DNA from: DALYCO01 sp964535545
GTDB lineage: Bacteria; Patescibacteriota; Minisyncoccia; Phycocordibacterales; UBA9973
DNA: 43,543 nucleotides
Direction of reading: 5' to 3'
Assembly (NCBI GenBank): GCA_964535545.1
Contig: CAZHUT010000001.1
Location: 1 to 43,543 of the forward strand
Position numbers and translations under genes: made by a program. How positions within the stretch are numbered: position 1 is the stretch's first letter; each line of letters starts with the position of its first letter. The notes under the pieces were generated by a model. The model was not told the origin of the DNA, made no database searches, and saw only the letters and a list, made by a program, of their open reading frames with translations. Of this stretch, positions 23,137 through 32,137 are shown in pieces.

Positions 23137-26043
23137 ATGAAGTACTTCACCCACAAAGCTCGCGGCAAGCGTTTCGGCTTCTTCCAGAAGACGCTGGCCT
23201 CACTCATGATCTTGATGATCTTGATCACACCGGTCGCAGCAATTCCGCAGCAAGCACAGGCCATCCTCGGTGCCGGTGACGACGTGCACGACGTGGCCAA
23301 CACATTCGTCGGCGCTTTCACTGGAGCACAACAGGCATCCAACACTGCAACAAACTGGAAGCAGTGGATCGTGCAGCTTTTGGGTATGGTTTTGAAACAG
23401 ATTGCCAGCGTGCTTTTGAAGAAAATGACTGAAGCAACGGTGAACTGGATCAATGGTGGATTCAAAGGCTCACCGCAATTCGTTTCAAATCCAAAATCAT
23501 TCTTTAAGGGAATCGGGGATACGCAATTGCAGAACTTGATTGATACGATCGGCTACAATGCAAGCAAATATCCATACGGACGCCAGATTTCAATGGCTTT
23601 GATTTCAAGCTATCGAAACAAAAATGCTGACATTAGTAAGACATTTAAATACACCCTGACTGACATTCTTGGGCAGGAAGCAACAAAATTCCAAAACAAC
23701 TTCCATGTCGGCGGTTGGGCTGCGTATGATTCATATGTTTCAAACCCAGCAAACAACGCAGTCGGTTCACTTTTCTTGGCAAACGACAAAGCTCTGACGG
23801 CAATCAATTCTGCTCAGCAGAAAGTCCAGAAGGAAATTGATCTTGGCCAAGGCTTTCTTAACCAGCGAACATGTACAAAGTACCGCGATGGGCCGCAGTC
23901 AGATCAGTCAGCTGACCAGGCACTGGCGACACAAAATGCAAACACTGCAGCAGCGATCGCACAGCTAGAAGCAGATGTCCAGGAAGACCAAAAAAATCTT
24001 AGTAGCTCAACACCAGGATCTGCTGATTATAAAATGTACGAAAATCAGCTCGCCTTGGACAAGCAGCAGCTGAATTCACTTAAAACTCAGAAGGCGCAGC
24101 AAGGGGAACATAACTTCCTTTTGGGCGGAGCAAAATCTGACGCAAACTGTCTCGAATGGAAATCACTTTCTCCTGGCTCAATTGTTCAGTCAACCATGAA
24201 CCGTGCATTGGGATCAAAGTTTTCTCAGACAGAATTGGGAGCGGCACTCGGAAACAGTATATCAGCAATCGTGAATGCACTTATGAATCAGCTCTTGAGC
24301 AAGGGTCTCTCAGCTCTCGGCACGCTCATGTCAGGCGATACTAGTTCAAACACGCAGACATGGAGTTACGAGGGTCAGACACTTTCAGGTAGCGCTTCGG
24401 ATGCGAACGGATCTGGAGATAGTTCATGGGCAGGTACTCCTGATCGTGTGCTCGACTTTAACAAGTTGTTCTATGTAGGTACTGCTGATACCGATCAAGA
24501 CGGAAATGTGGTGACATCAACTGTTATCGAACTTACTCAGCACCAAGTAGACACCTACAAGAAGATTGTAGACATACTCCGCGGTACAGCAACACAGGAC
24601 GGATTCTCAACTGTTCTCAAGAAGCTCGACCTGCTTACTCCTGGACCAAAACTTGGCTGGGATTCACGACTCAAGCAGCGCGTAGATAAGGCGGTTCAAA
24701 AGTGGAATCAGCGTGCTGACAGTCGTGTTATTAAGAAACGAAAACAGGAAGCATCAGATATTGCCGAATACATTGATGATAAATCAAACATGATTCAGGC
24801 CGACATGCGCATCCAAGCTTTGACACAAAGCATTCCATCATACACAGACGTGCAGGCAATCATTGTCGACGGATTGAAGTACAGTACTCAGATGAAGGAT
24901 TACCTCGACAAATATGTTGAAGCAATGGGAATCTTGGCTCGATTGAAGAGCATCAAGAGCCGTCTTGATACAATCAAGGACACTCAAGCAGAAGCGTGTC
25001 CTGAACCTGAACAAGATCAGGGCCTCGACAGCTTCCTCGGACAACACGGAAACCAGCCGATTACATGTAATCCATTCGACCATCTCACTCCTTCGGGACA
25101 GGCAGCACTCAAGAGCGTGCTCAAGGCGTACTCATTGGTTGAAAAAGATATTCCAAATGGAGTGATTAACCAGCAGGGAGACGCGATTCTCCAGCAGGTT
25201 ACGGCTCAGTACTCAGAAATCGTCGACAAAATGATGCCGAAAGTTGCCCAGGAAGTTCAGGCGGCAATTCCACATAGTATCTACAAGATCCACTTGGATA
25301 AGCGAATAATCAAGTCAATTACTGGACCAATCGATCCTGCCCAACTCCCATCACAATGTCCAATGTCAGTAATGCTTTCAAAAGGTTACTGTAACCCAAG
25401 CGCTCAATCACAGGCAGCACTCCAAGGAGTTAACGCCGCATTGAATGCGTTGATGCTTATCGGAACATTCGGACTCTCAGCACCAATTACAGCAGGAACA
25501 ACGGCAGCTGGAGCAATTGCTATTCAGAACCAGGAACACGACGAATATATCTCATCAATGGGAACAGCAAGTCTTGGCGATACGGAAATCGATTCTGCTA
25601 CGAGCCTTGCAGAACTCCAGCTTATTACCGACAAACCTCGACAGGATATGCTCGATGAGCTACAGTCTGACTTCGGTTCTGACGATCTCGATGATGACTA
25701 CGGCGATATGCTTGCAAACATCACTGATCCAAAGCTTATCTTGGTGTACTCGCTCGTAAAAAGCTCTGGTTCTCTCGACTTCGGAGATAAATGGGACTCA
25801 GCTGCTACTGGAATTGACCGACTGAAGAACGCTCTTGATACAATCGACGACTTTGAGATTGATGTATCAGACCCTCCAAAGAAGAGCGGTGAAAAGATGT
25901 ATTACTGCCAGGTGATTCTCGACAAGTATGACACTCGAAAGTGGCGTGCAGCGTACGCTTCACTCTTCCGAACCAAAGCCGTAAACCTCAATTGTAACGA
26001 TATCTATGAATCAAGTGACCGTGACTACAACTCGAGCTACTAA
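23137..26043 (+). CDS. Large secreted protein of the secretion-like cluster (968 aa)
   Basis: It starts with a signal peptide: basic KARGKRFGFFQK, a hydrophobic SLMILMILITPVAA core and a QQAQA-type cleavage region. The body is long and mostly helical, with coiled-coil stretches near 260-310 (AIAQLEADVQEDQKNL) and 520-620. Scattered cysteines (RTCTKY, DANCLEW, EACPEPEQ, ITCNPF, SQCPMS, GYCNPS, YYCQV, NLNCND) suggest disulphides and so an extracytoplasmic location. A hydrophobic Ala/Gly segment near 760-790 (ALNALMLIGTFGLSAPI) may contact membrane. I know of no experimentally described relative. Its position before VirB6-like and VirB4 genes suggests a structural or channel-associated role. Its 3' end overlaps the next gene by 38 nt. 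Confidence 0.75.
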   Translation: MKYFTHKARGKRFGFFQKTLASLMILMILITPVAAIPQQAQAILGAGDDVHDVANTFVGAFTGAQQASNTATNWKQWIVQLLGMVLKQIASVLLKKMTEATVNWINGGFKGSPQFVSNPKSFFKGIGDTQLQNLIDTIGYNASKYPYGRQISMALISSYRNKNADISKTFKYTLTDILGQEATKFQNNFHVGGWAAYDSYVSNPANNAVGSLFLANDKALTAINSAQQKVQKEIDLGQGFLNQRTCTKYRDGPQSDQSADQALATQNANTAAAIAQLEADVQEDQKNLSSSTPGSADYKMYENQLALDKQQLNSLKTQKAQQGEHNFLLGGAKSDANCLEWKSLSPGSIVQSTMNRALGSKFSQTELGAALGNSISAIVNALMNQLLSKGLSALGTLMSGDTSSNTQTWSYEGQTLSGSASDANGSGDSSWAGTPDRVLDFNKLFYVGTADTDQDGNVVTSTVIELTQHQVDTYKKIVDILRGTATQDGFSTVLKKLDLLTPGPKLGWDSRLKQRVDKAVQKWNQRADSRVIKKRKQEASDIAEYIDDKSNMIQADMRIQALTQSIPSYTDVQAIIVDGLKYSTQMKDYLDKYVEAMGILARLKSIKSRLDTIKDTQAEACPEPEQDQGLDSFLGQHGNQPITCNPFDHLTPSGQAALKSVLKAYSLVEKDIPNGVINQQGDAILQQVTAQYSEIVDKMMPKVAQEVQAAIPHSIYKIHLDKRIIKSITGPIDPAQLPSQCPMSVMLSKGYCNPSAQSQAALQGVNAALNALMLIGTFGLSAPITAGTTAAGAIAIQNQEHDEYISSMGTASLGDTEIDSATSLAELQLITDKPRQDMLDELQSDFGSDDLDDDYGDMLANITDPKLILVYSLVKSSGSLDFGDKWDSAATGIDRLKNALDTIDDFEIDVSDPPKKSGEKMYYCQVILDKYDTRKWRAAYASLFRTKAVNLNCNDIYESSDRDYNSSY

Positions 26044-26719
26044 TGTAGCCTTCTCACATTTACTACTAGTTGTCGCCGCTTTCGGTCTACTTTGGGTAGC
26101 GCCAATTAGCCATGTTCAAGCAGATGATCAGCCACAAATAACCAAAAATCTTAAGTTTGGTGACACTGACCCTGAAGTTGAACCCTTAAAAGAAATCTTG
26201 GCAAATAGGGGATACCTGGACACAGATATGCTCGACGAGACAGATTCGGCAAAACTTAACCGTTATTCATTATCAACAAAATCTGGGGTAAGGAGGTTTC
26301 AAACCAAATACAAACTTACAAAAAGCGGGAAAGTGGATGAGGCCACACGCAATAAACTTAATGCTTTAGGTTCTACCAAAAGCTGCGGGCTAACGTTAAC
26401 CAGCCCAACACCAGACTCTTCTGTAACGTTCCCCTTGTCCGTTCAGGTTACCGTTAACAATAGCCAGAGCGCTTGTAAGTGGAAAATTCTCGGTGGTAAG
26501 GCAGGGACAGCACAAATTCTGAATGCTTCAGGCAAATCAATAGGCAAAGCCGACCTTACAACTACAGAAGATTGGAAAAGTCTCGGCGATATTCACTTCA
26601 CGGCAACAATAAATTCGATTTCTGAGTCTGTGAATGGTGATATCACCCTGAAGCTTTGGGCTCCGCGACAATCAGGAGTCAGTAGTCGACCGGAATTATT
26701 GGTCCATCTTACAAAATAA
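26006..26719 (+). CDS. Secreted peptidoglycan-binding-domain protein (237 aa)
   Basis: An N-terminal export segment (HLLLVVAAFGLLWVAPISHVQA, about 18-39) precedes a PG_binding_1-like domain at about 45-125. Its pattern is LKFGDTDPEVEPLKEILANRGYL..TKSGVRRFQTKYKLTKSGKVDEATRNKLNALG: two repeats of helix with the typical V-x-x-F-Q and G-x-(V/I)-D-x-x-T. The C-terminal 110 residues (SCGLTLTSPTPDSSVTFPLSV) read as an Ig-like beta domain. It probably docks the secretion-like machine to the cell wall. The start at 26006 overlaps the preceding gene by 38 nt, and a terminator follows. Confidence 0.8.
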   Translation: MNQVTVTTTRATNVAFSHLLLVVAAFGLLWVAPISHVQADDQPQITKNLKFGDTDPEVEPLKEILANRGYLDTDMLDETDSAKLNRYSLSTKSGVRRFQTKYKLTKSGKVDEATRNKLNALGSTKSCGLTLTSPTPDSSVTFPLSVQVTVNNSQSACKWKILGGKAGTAQILNASGKSIGKADLTTTEDWKSLGDIHFTATINSISESVNGDITLKLWAPRQSGVSSRPELLVHLTK

Positions 26720-26725
26720 AATACC

Positions 26726-26759
26726 GAAAAGGCCATATTTATCCCCATATGGCCTTTTC
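26726..26759 (+). terminator. Terminator inside the secretion-like cluster
   Basis: A 13-bp perfect stem (26726-26738 with 26747-26759), 8-nt loop, with TTTT in the 3' arm and A-rich 5' arm. It splits the cluster into at least two transcription units. Confidence 0.8.
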
Positions 26760-26785
26760 TCATTCCTAAAAAAACCGTTATAAGG

Positions 26786-26791
26786 TATACT
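26786..26791 (+). promoter_or_regulatory. -10 box (TATACT) of the VirB6-like gene
   Basis: TATACT ends 10 nt before the ATG at 26802 and follows the terminator at 26726-26759, so a new transcript begins here. Confidence 0.55.
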
Positions 26792-26801
26792 TACTAACAG
26801 A

Positions 26802-29800
26802 ATGCGAAGAAAATTGAGCGCTGCTATATTGCTCCTCGTCATACTGGTAAGTATGGTTCTTCCGTTTGGGGAACCAAAAAAAGCATTGGCTGTTGAAGGC
26901 TCGACCGTTCTTGGCGTAGGCTCAAGCAACGATTACTGTACCTCAGGTGTTAACGCAACATTTTGTACCTATGCCGACGGAATGTCACTGACTCAGATTG
27001 GAGGCGGGGCAGGGGTATCCAAATATTCGGATGCTGTTGTCCTTGAGATGACTCTTTCTCTGCATACCGACGGAAGTAATGAAGTTGCTCATGACCAGGA
27101 GAGCGGACCAAACATGGGCAAAGTGGACTGGCAGGATATTGGTGCTGGAAATTCACTCTGGGGCGCTTTCTATAACGTAGAGGACTTTACCGCTGCAATG
27201 GGAAACAATCAGTCTTCAAGCAACGGTTTTTTCCTACGAGTTGGTACGGCGCAAACAACTCGAAACGAGAAACAACCACCGCAAAAGCTCATCAGCACTC
27301 CTATCACCAATTTTGTCGTTCGTGACCCGGCAAAAGATTTGAGTGACCCAACAAACGACTTCAAGCTTGGTAAAAGTACCGCGTCAGATAGTTACGGGGG
27401 AGCGAACATGCTCAAAGTCATTGCAACACCGGCAACAAGTTTTTTTGGAAACGCAAACTTTAGTAGAACTGTTGCCATTACCGGTCTGCAGCCAAACACA
27501 ACCTACTATTTCCAGATGGTGGCAGAAGAAGCAGGCGGTTCGAACGACTATTACTGGGGAAATCTTCTTGAGATCAAAACTCAAGCAGAAGGAACCAATA
27601 CAAAATACGGTGACCAAGGACTTGATCAAGATGCCGTAAACAACGAGAACAAATCTTCAGAATTGGGACCAATGGATCAAATCGACGCAAACCTTGAATG
27701 TGTCAGTCTCAGCAATTTCAATCCCGTCGGCTGTCTTGCCGAACTCTTTGTATATGGAATCACTCCAATTTCAGAAATGATTGCCCACCTCACGGGTAGC
27801 CTCTTTGACGGATTTGCAGCAATATCACTTGGTAGCACTATCTATGGACAGGGACAGTATGGCGCCGCAATCGCATCATTTGTCGAAAACAGCTGGAGTG
27901 TCGTTCGCGATATCTCAAATATTTTCTTTATCTTTATCCTTCTTTATGCAGCCCTTGGCTTAGTGCTCTCACTTCACCATTTTGATACTAAAAAATTAGT
28001 GGCTCAGACTATCATCATCGCTCTGGTTATTAACTTTAGTCTGTTCTTCTGCCGCGTAGCTATCGACACTTCAAATGTCCTGTCGCGCGTCTTCTATAAC
28101 GCCATGGGTACAACCTATGCCGCAGCAGACAAACCGGTAACAAGCGATAAAACCGGCATATCAGAACACCCAATCTCTGGCGCAATCATTGGTGCTATTC
28201 AACCGCAATCAATTTTGAGTGGTGGCGCTTTGAAGGCAATGGGCTCGAATGGGGGATCAGACTCTCAGCAGAAAAAAGCTTTTGCAAGTAACCTGCTTCT
28301 CCTCATGATTGTTATCACCATCGTCAACTTTGCGATGGCCTGGATCTTCTTTATGTGCGCGGCGTTCTTTGCCGGCCGTATTGGAGTCATCTGGCTTTCA
28401 ATGATCTTCGCGCCGCTGGCCTTCGTTTCAAGTATCGTCCCTGGGTTGGATAAAAATCTCAAACAACTCGGTTGGCACAGTTGGCTTTCATCATTTATGG
28501 CTGCCTGCTTCAAAGCGCCAGTATTNNNNNNNNNNNNNNNNNNNNNNNNNNNNNNNNNNNNNNNNNNNNNNNNNNNNNNNNNNNNNNNNNNNNNNNNNNN
28601 NNNNNNNNNNNNNNNNNNNNNNNNNCATCATTTATGGCTGCCTGCTTCAAAGCGCCAGTATTCTTCTTCTTTATCTATTTGATCATCAACCTCGTTGGGA
28701 AGGGGGAAGACGGCATCTTGGGCACAACTATTGCTGCAATCAAAGGCGGTGACGGAAGCTGGATTATCATCCTGATCGCCGTACTTTTGCCAATGATGAT
28801 CTTGATCGGCTTGCTCCAGCAGGCAAAGAAAATCGCAGAAGAAATGGCCGGCGAGTTCGGTGGAGCATTTGCGGGTATCATCAATGCCGGTGTTGGTTTG
28901 GGCGCGATGGTGGCAACAGGCGGAGCGGCACGAGTAATGAGTGCCGGCGGCGGTATGCTTGGTAAAAAACTGCAAGAAAACCAGACAATTCAGAATATGG
29001 CCAAAAACGGCAATTTTGTTACTCGACGCATCGCAATGGGAGCAATGAAGACCGGCAATAAAATGCAGACCGGTAGTTTTGATGTTAGACAGACGGGGCT
29101 TGGTAATGCACTATCGAAAGCAACTGGTGTAAATATGAACACTGGATCAGGCATCCCAGGCCTAGGAATGCTCAGTACTGCAAGTGCAGCAGGAGGTATG
29201 ATTGGCAGACAGAACCGAAAAGCCATGGAAATCCAGGAAAACTCAAAACTATTTAAAGCAGATTCACATGCAATTCACGAGATTGATACGGAAACAGACA
29301 AAACGGAAACAGAAAACGGGGCTATTAAAAAAGAACTCGACAAGGATGGAGGAGCGCGAGAAAACCTGCAGAATGCTGAGCGTGAGCTGAAGAAAGCGGA
29401 AGACGAAGTTACTTCATACAAAAATACAAATGGAAAAGACGCTCCTGTTCCTCCAGCGATGCAGAAAAAAGTTGATGATGCTAAGAAAAAAATCGATAAG
29501 ATTAACTTTGAAACCGAGGTTAAGGTTACTGTTAAGGAAAAAGACGCAAATGGTAAGGAGGTTGATAAAGTTATCACATTCAACGGCTTGAAGGCGGCAG
29601 AAAAACAGACCGGCAAGAATGATAAGCGCCTTGAAGACCTGAAGGGAATGCGCTCTAATGCTGAAAAATCTGGCGCTAACAGCTATATCTTGAGCGAAAT
29701 GAAACGATCTGGATATGCAGTCGAGGGAACTAAGACAGACGAATTCGGAAACATCAAAAAACTTGGTCATATCAACTACGATAAACGTGACGCAATGGAA

Positions 29801-30160
29801 GCGGGCAAAAATGCAATACGAGATGTTATTGCCGGTGTGACCCAAGGCGCAGCAGCCGGTGCCGTAATGGGCAGTGTTATTCCAGGTGCAGGAACATTTG
29901 CTGGCGCAGTTGCGGGAGGTCTATTTGGCGGAACAACGAGAGGCTTGAGCGGATATTTCGGAAGAGACTATGGTGAGGCAGCTCACATTGCTGGAGATCC
30001 GAGCCATAAACCACATCTTCCACACGATCATTATAAATCTCCTGCTTCTTCATTTACTGACTTCTTTAAAGGACTAAGCGGTGGCGGAGGACATGGTGGC
30101 GGTGGCGGAGGACACGATGATCATGGAGGCCATGACGATCATGGACACGGAGGACATTAA
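26802..30160 (+). CDS. VirB6/TrbL-like polytopic secretion channel protein, split by a false gap (about 1073 aa when joined)
   Basis: Two apparent ORFs meet at the 100-N gap, but both flanks carry the same 37 bp (28489-28525 and 28626-28662) in the same codon phase. Removing the N and one copy gives one frame of 3222 nt. Order in the joined protein: signal peptide (1-31); an FN3-like beta domain with GLQPNTTYYFQ (about 170-270); at least five membrane helices (about 310-650), including IFFIFILLYAALGLVL, TIIIALVINFSLFF and WIIILIAVLLPMMILIGLL, with the layout of VirB6/TrbL; a charged coiled coil (750-920); a glycine-zipper segment (964-1000); and a Gly/His/Asp-rich tail (about 1047-1072). VirB6 proteins form the inner-membrane channel of type IV secretion. 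The tail could bind metal. Confidence 0.82.
28526..28625. other. Assembly gap (100 N) flanked by the same 37 bp
   Basis: The 37 bases on each side are identical (28489-28525 and 28626-28662). The two contigs overlap and no sequence needs to be missing. It is an unmerged scaffold join inside the VirB6-like gene. Confidence 0.85.
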
Positions 30161-30178
30161 CAATAACGGTCGAAAGTA

Positions 30179-30184
30179 TATAAT
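30179..30184 (+). promoter_or_regulatory. -10 box (TATAAT) of the 258-aa gene
   Basis: TATAAT ends 13 nt before the ATG at 30198. No convincing -35 upstream. Confidence 0.5.
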
Positions 30185-30197
30185 AGAGTAAGAAATT

Positions 30198-30974
30198 ATG
30201 GACAATAAAACTGACACAGAAAAAGAACTGAGTACCCGTTTTGCCCTCCTTCCAGAGGAGATTCAAAAGGCTATTACCTCAAGCGATTATCAGATGAAAC
30301 TTTTTGATATCGCCAAGAAATATAAGTTCACCTATGAACAACTCGGCAAACTTGAGATGGAGACAACACTGACACTTCTTGGGATGACTCATCCAAATGA
30401 TTATATAACCAGCCTCACGGAGCAGCTTGGAAAGAAGAAAGAGGAGATTGAGCCTTTGGTTAACGAAATAAAAACTCAGGTGTTTGATCCTATTCGCGAC
30501 TCGCTCATGGGATTGTATGCTAAACCGACAGATGGAAGCTTAGACAATGCAACTGCGGACGCAAATAAAATATTCCAAAAAGCAGGCGTCTCACTCACCT
30601 CAAACACCCCACAAACGACTCCCAGTGCTCCCGTTACCGAAAACCGCAGCGATATCCTAAAAGGCATCGAAAACCCTACCAAATCAAACCCGCTCGTACT
30701 TAACGAAAAACCTGCAGTTGCTCCAGTTGCCAAGCCTATAGGCGCAGCAGGCATCCCAGTTCCACGAGCTCCGTATGCAGCGCCAGCTCCGGCGGCCCAA
30801 ACAAAAGCTCCAACTCCTATGACAGCTCAGCCAGCAGGCAGTATCGTAGACAGCAAGCTTGGCGGATCGTTCAATATGGCAGCCAAAGACTCCGATCATT
30901 CAATCAAAAAAGTCACCCCAGCCGCTCCACCAGCACCAAAGGGAGGTGATTCATACCGAGAACCTATCGAGTAA
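30198..30974 (+). CDS. Soluble protein with helical N-terminus and Pro/Ala-rich tail (258 aa)
   Basis: Residues 1-115 are helical and acidic (LPEEIQKAITSSDYQMKLFD, YEQLGKLEMETTLTLLGMTH, LTEQLGKKKEEIEPLVNEI). From about 130 to the end the chain is low-complexity Pro, Ala, Thr and Lys, and likely disordered. There is no signal peptide or membrane helix. Between the VirB6-like and PrgI genes it may be a cytoplasmic adaptor or gating factor of the machine; this is inference from context. I recognise no characterised family. Its last codons and stop form the left arm and loop of an intrinsic terminator. Confidence 0.7.
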   Translation: MDNKTDTEKELSTRFALLPEEIQKAITSSDYQMKLFDIAKKYKFTYEQLGKLEMETTLTLLGMTHPNDYITSLTEQLGKKKEEIEPLVNEIKTQVFDPIRDSLMGLYAKPTDGSLDNATADANKIFQKAGVSLTSNTPQTTPSAPVTENRSDILKGIENPTKSNPLVLNEKPAVAPVAKPIGAAGIPVPRAPYAAPAPAAQTKAPTPMTAQPAGSIVDSKLGGSFNMAAKDSDHSIKKVTPAAPPAPKGGDSYREPIE

Positions 30975-30987
30975 TCGATAGGTTTTT
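30961..30987 (+). terminator. Terminator built over the stop codon of the 258-aa gene
   Basis: AACCTATCGA (30961-30970) pairs with TCGATAGGTT (30975-30984), loop GTAA, then TTT. The TAA stop (30972-30974) lies in the loop, so the hairpin encodes the last three residues. Confidence 0.85.
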
Positions 30988-30995
30988 GTTATACT
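30987..30995 (+). promoter_or_regulatory. Extended -10 (TGTTATACT) of the PrgI gene
   Basis: TGT plus TATACT follows the terminator T tract with no gap and ends 8 nt before the ATG at 31004. Terminator and next promoter are packed into 35 bp. Confidence 0.65.
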
Positions 30996-31003
30996 ATAGG
31001 AGT

Positions 31004-31426
31004 ATGCAATTTCAGGTTCCTCAATTTATTGATGTTGAAGACAAAATCTTCGGACCTTTCACTTTCAAACAGTTTATTTATTTGATCGGTGGGGGAGGCG
31101 CGGCTTTTGCCTTGTACAAATTGCTTCCTATTTATTTTTCTATTCCACTGATTCTTCCAATCGTTGCTTTAGCGCTGGCGCTGACATTCTATAAAGTAAA
31201 CAATCGGCCGTTCATTGCCATTCTCGAATCTGCCTTTCAATTCTATATCGCCCCAAAGCTATATATCTGGAAACAGAATATGAACAAAAAGAAAGAAGCG
31301 GAAGTAAAGAAGCCGGAAACGACAGATACTCTCTCAAACCTCAATTACATTCCAAAACTGACCAACTCGAAATTGAAAGACCTTTCCTGGGGCTTGGATG
31401 TATTGGATGCCCAGAAACGCCAGTAA
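31004..31426 (+). CDS. PrgI family protein of the secretion-like cluster
   Basis: This 140-aa protein begins MQFQVPQFIDVEDKIFGPF, the standard opening of PrgI-family proteins in Gram-positive and CPR conjugation-like systems. Two adjacent membrane helices follow (QFIYLIGGGGAAFALYKLL and IPLILPIVALALALTFYKV, about 22-70), then NNRPFIAILESAFQFYIAPKLYIW. It corresponds to the VirB3/TcpE-type small inner-membrane component that links the channel to VirB4. The ATG at 31004 is supported by the extended -10; a TTG six codons upstream lies in the terminator T tract and is not credible. Confidence 0.88.
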   Translation: MQFQVPQFIDVEDKIFGPFTFKQFIYLIGGGGAAFALYKLLPIYFSIPLILPIVALALALTFYKVNNRPFIAILESAFQFYIAPKLYIWKQNMNKKKEAEVKKPETTDTLSNLNYIPKLTNSKLKDLSWGLDVLDAQKRQ

Positions 31427-31441
31427 TGGCAAATTAGATTG

Positions 31442-31450
31442 TGCTATACT
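31442..31450 (+). promoter_or_regulatory. Extended -10 (TGCTATACT) of the VirB4 pair
   Basis: TGC plus TATACT, 9 nt before the ATG at 31460. It probably drives both this gene and virB4, which follows after 3 nt. Confidence 0.6.
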
Positions 31451-31459
31451 AAACACTAG

Positions 31460-32134
31460 ATGGCTTTAAATGCAAAAGCAACTCAAGAGTTTGTTCCGAT
31501 CAAAGACGTTCGAAGTGGTGTCGTTGTCTTGAACGATGGCAGCTTGCGAGCACTCCTGATGGCTTCATCCATCAACCTCTCACTCAAATCTGCCGATGAA
31601 CAGCAAGGAACCATTATGCAGTTTCAGAACTTCCTGAACTCACTCGACTTTTCAGTCCAGATTATTGTCCAGTCACGACGTCTTGATATCAAGCCATACA
31701 TTGCCTTACTCGAAGACCGTAAGCGTGCTCAGCTTGAACCATTGCTTAAGATTCAAACAGCAGAATACATAAACTTCATCCGCGAATTTACTGAACTTAA
31801 CACCATCATGACCAAGCAGTTCTTTATTGTCATTCCCTATTCATCTGCACCGTTGAGTTCAAGCGGTGCGCTTACCAAAACATTGTTTGGTGGCACAGCA
31901 AAGACAGGCTCAAATGCAGGGAAGAGTGACGCAACCATTGAGTTCGAAGAAAAACTGACACAGCTTTCACAGCGCGTGGCCGTTGTGCAGCAGGGATTGG
32001 GAAGTCTTGGTGTTCGGTCAGTCCAGCTACAAACTGATGAAGCGGTTGAAATGTATTACAAGGTGTTCAATCCAGGAGACATCGCAACGGGTGTTCGAAC
32101 CCAGCTTAAAAATATTACTCCTGATCAGATATAA
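31460..32134 (+). CDS. VirB4/TraC N-terminal-domain-like protein without ATPase domain (224 aa)
   Basis: The sequence TQEFVPIKDVRSGVVVLNDG, SLRALLMASSINLSLKSADEQ and QFLNSLDFSVQIIVQSRRLD has the look of the N-terminal region of TraC/VirB4-type proteins. There is no Walker A or B motif and it stops before any motor domain. The full VirB4 gene follows 3 nt later with its own N-domain, so this is not simply a split gene; it may be a structural partner that fits against VirB4 at the membrane. No membrane helix is obvious. Translation is probably coupled to virB4. Confidence 0.72.
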   Translation: MALNAKATQEFVPIKDVRSGVVVLNDGSLRALLMASSINLSLKSADEQQGTIMQFQNFLNSLDFSVQIIVQSRRLDIKPYIALLEDRKRAQLEPLLKIQTAEYINFIREFTELNTIMTKQFFIVIPYSSAPLSSSGALTKTLFGGTAKTGSNAGKSDATIEFEEKLTQLSQRVAVVQQGLGSLGVRSVQLQTDEAVEMYYKVFNPGDIATGVRTQLKNITPDQI

Positions 32135-32137
32135 CGT

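Noticed and set aside
28489..28662. 37-bp direct repeat as a transposon target duplication
   Set aside because: It flanks a 100-N gap and keeps codon phase; contig overlap is the simpler explanation.
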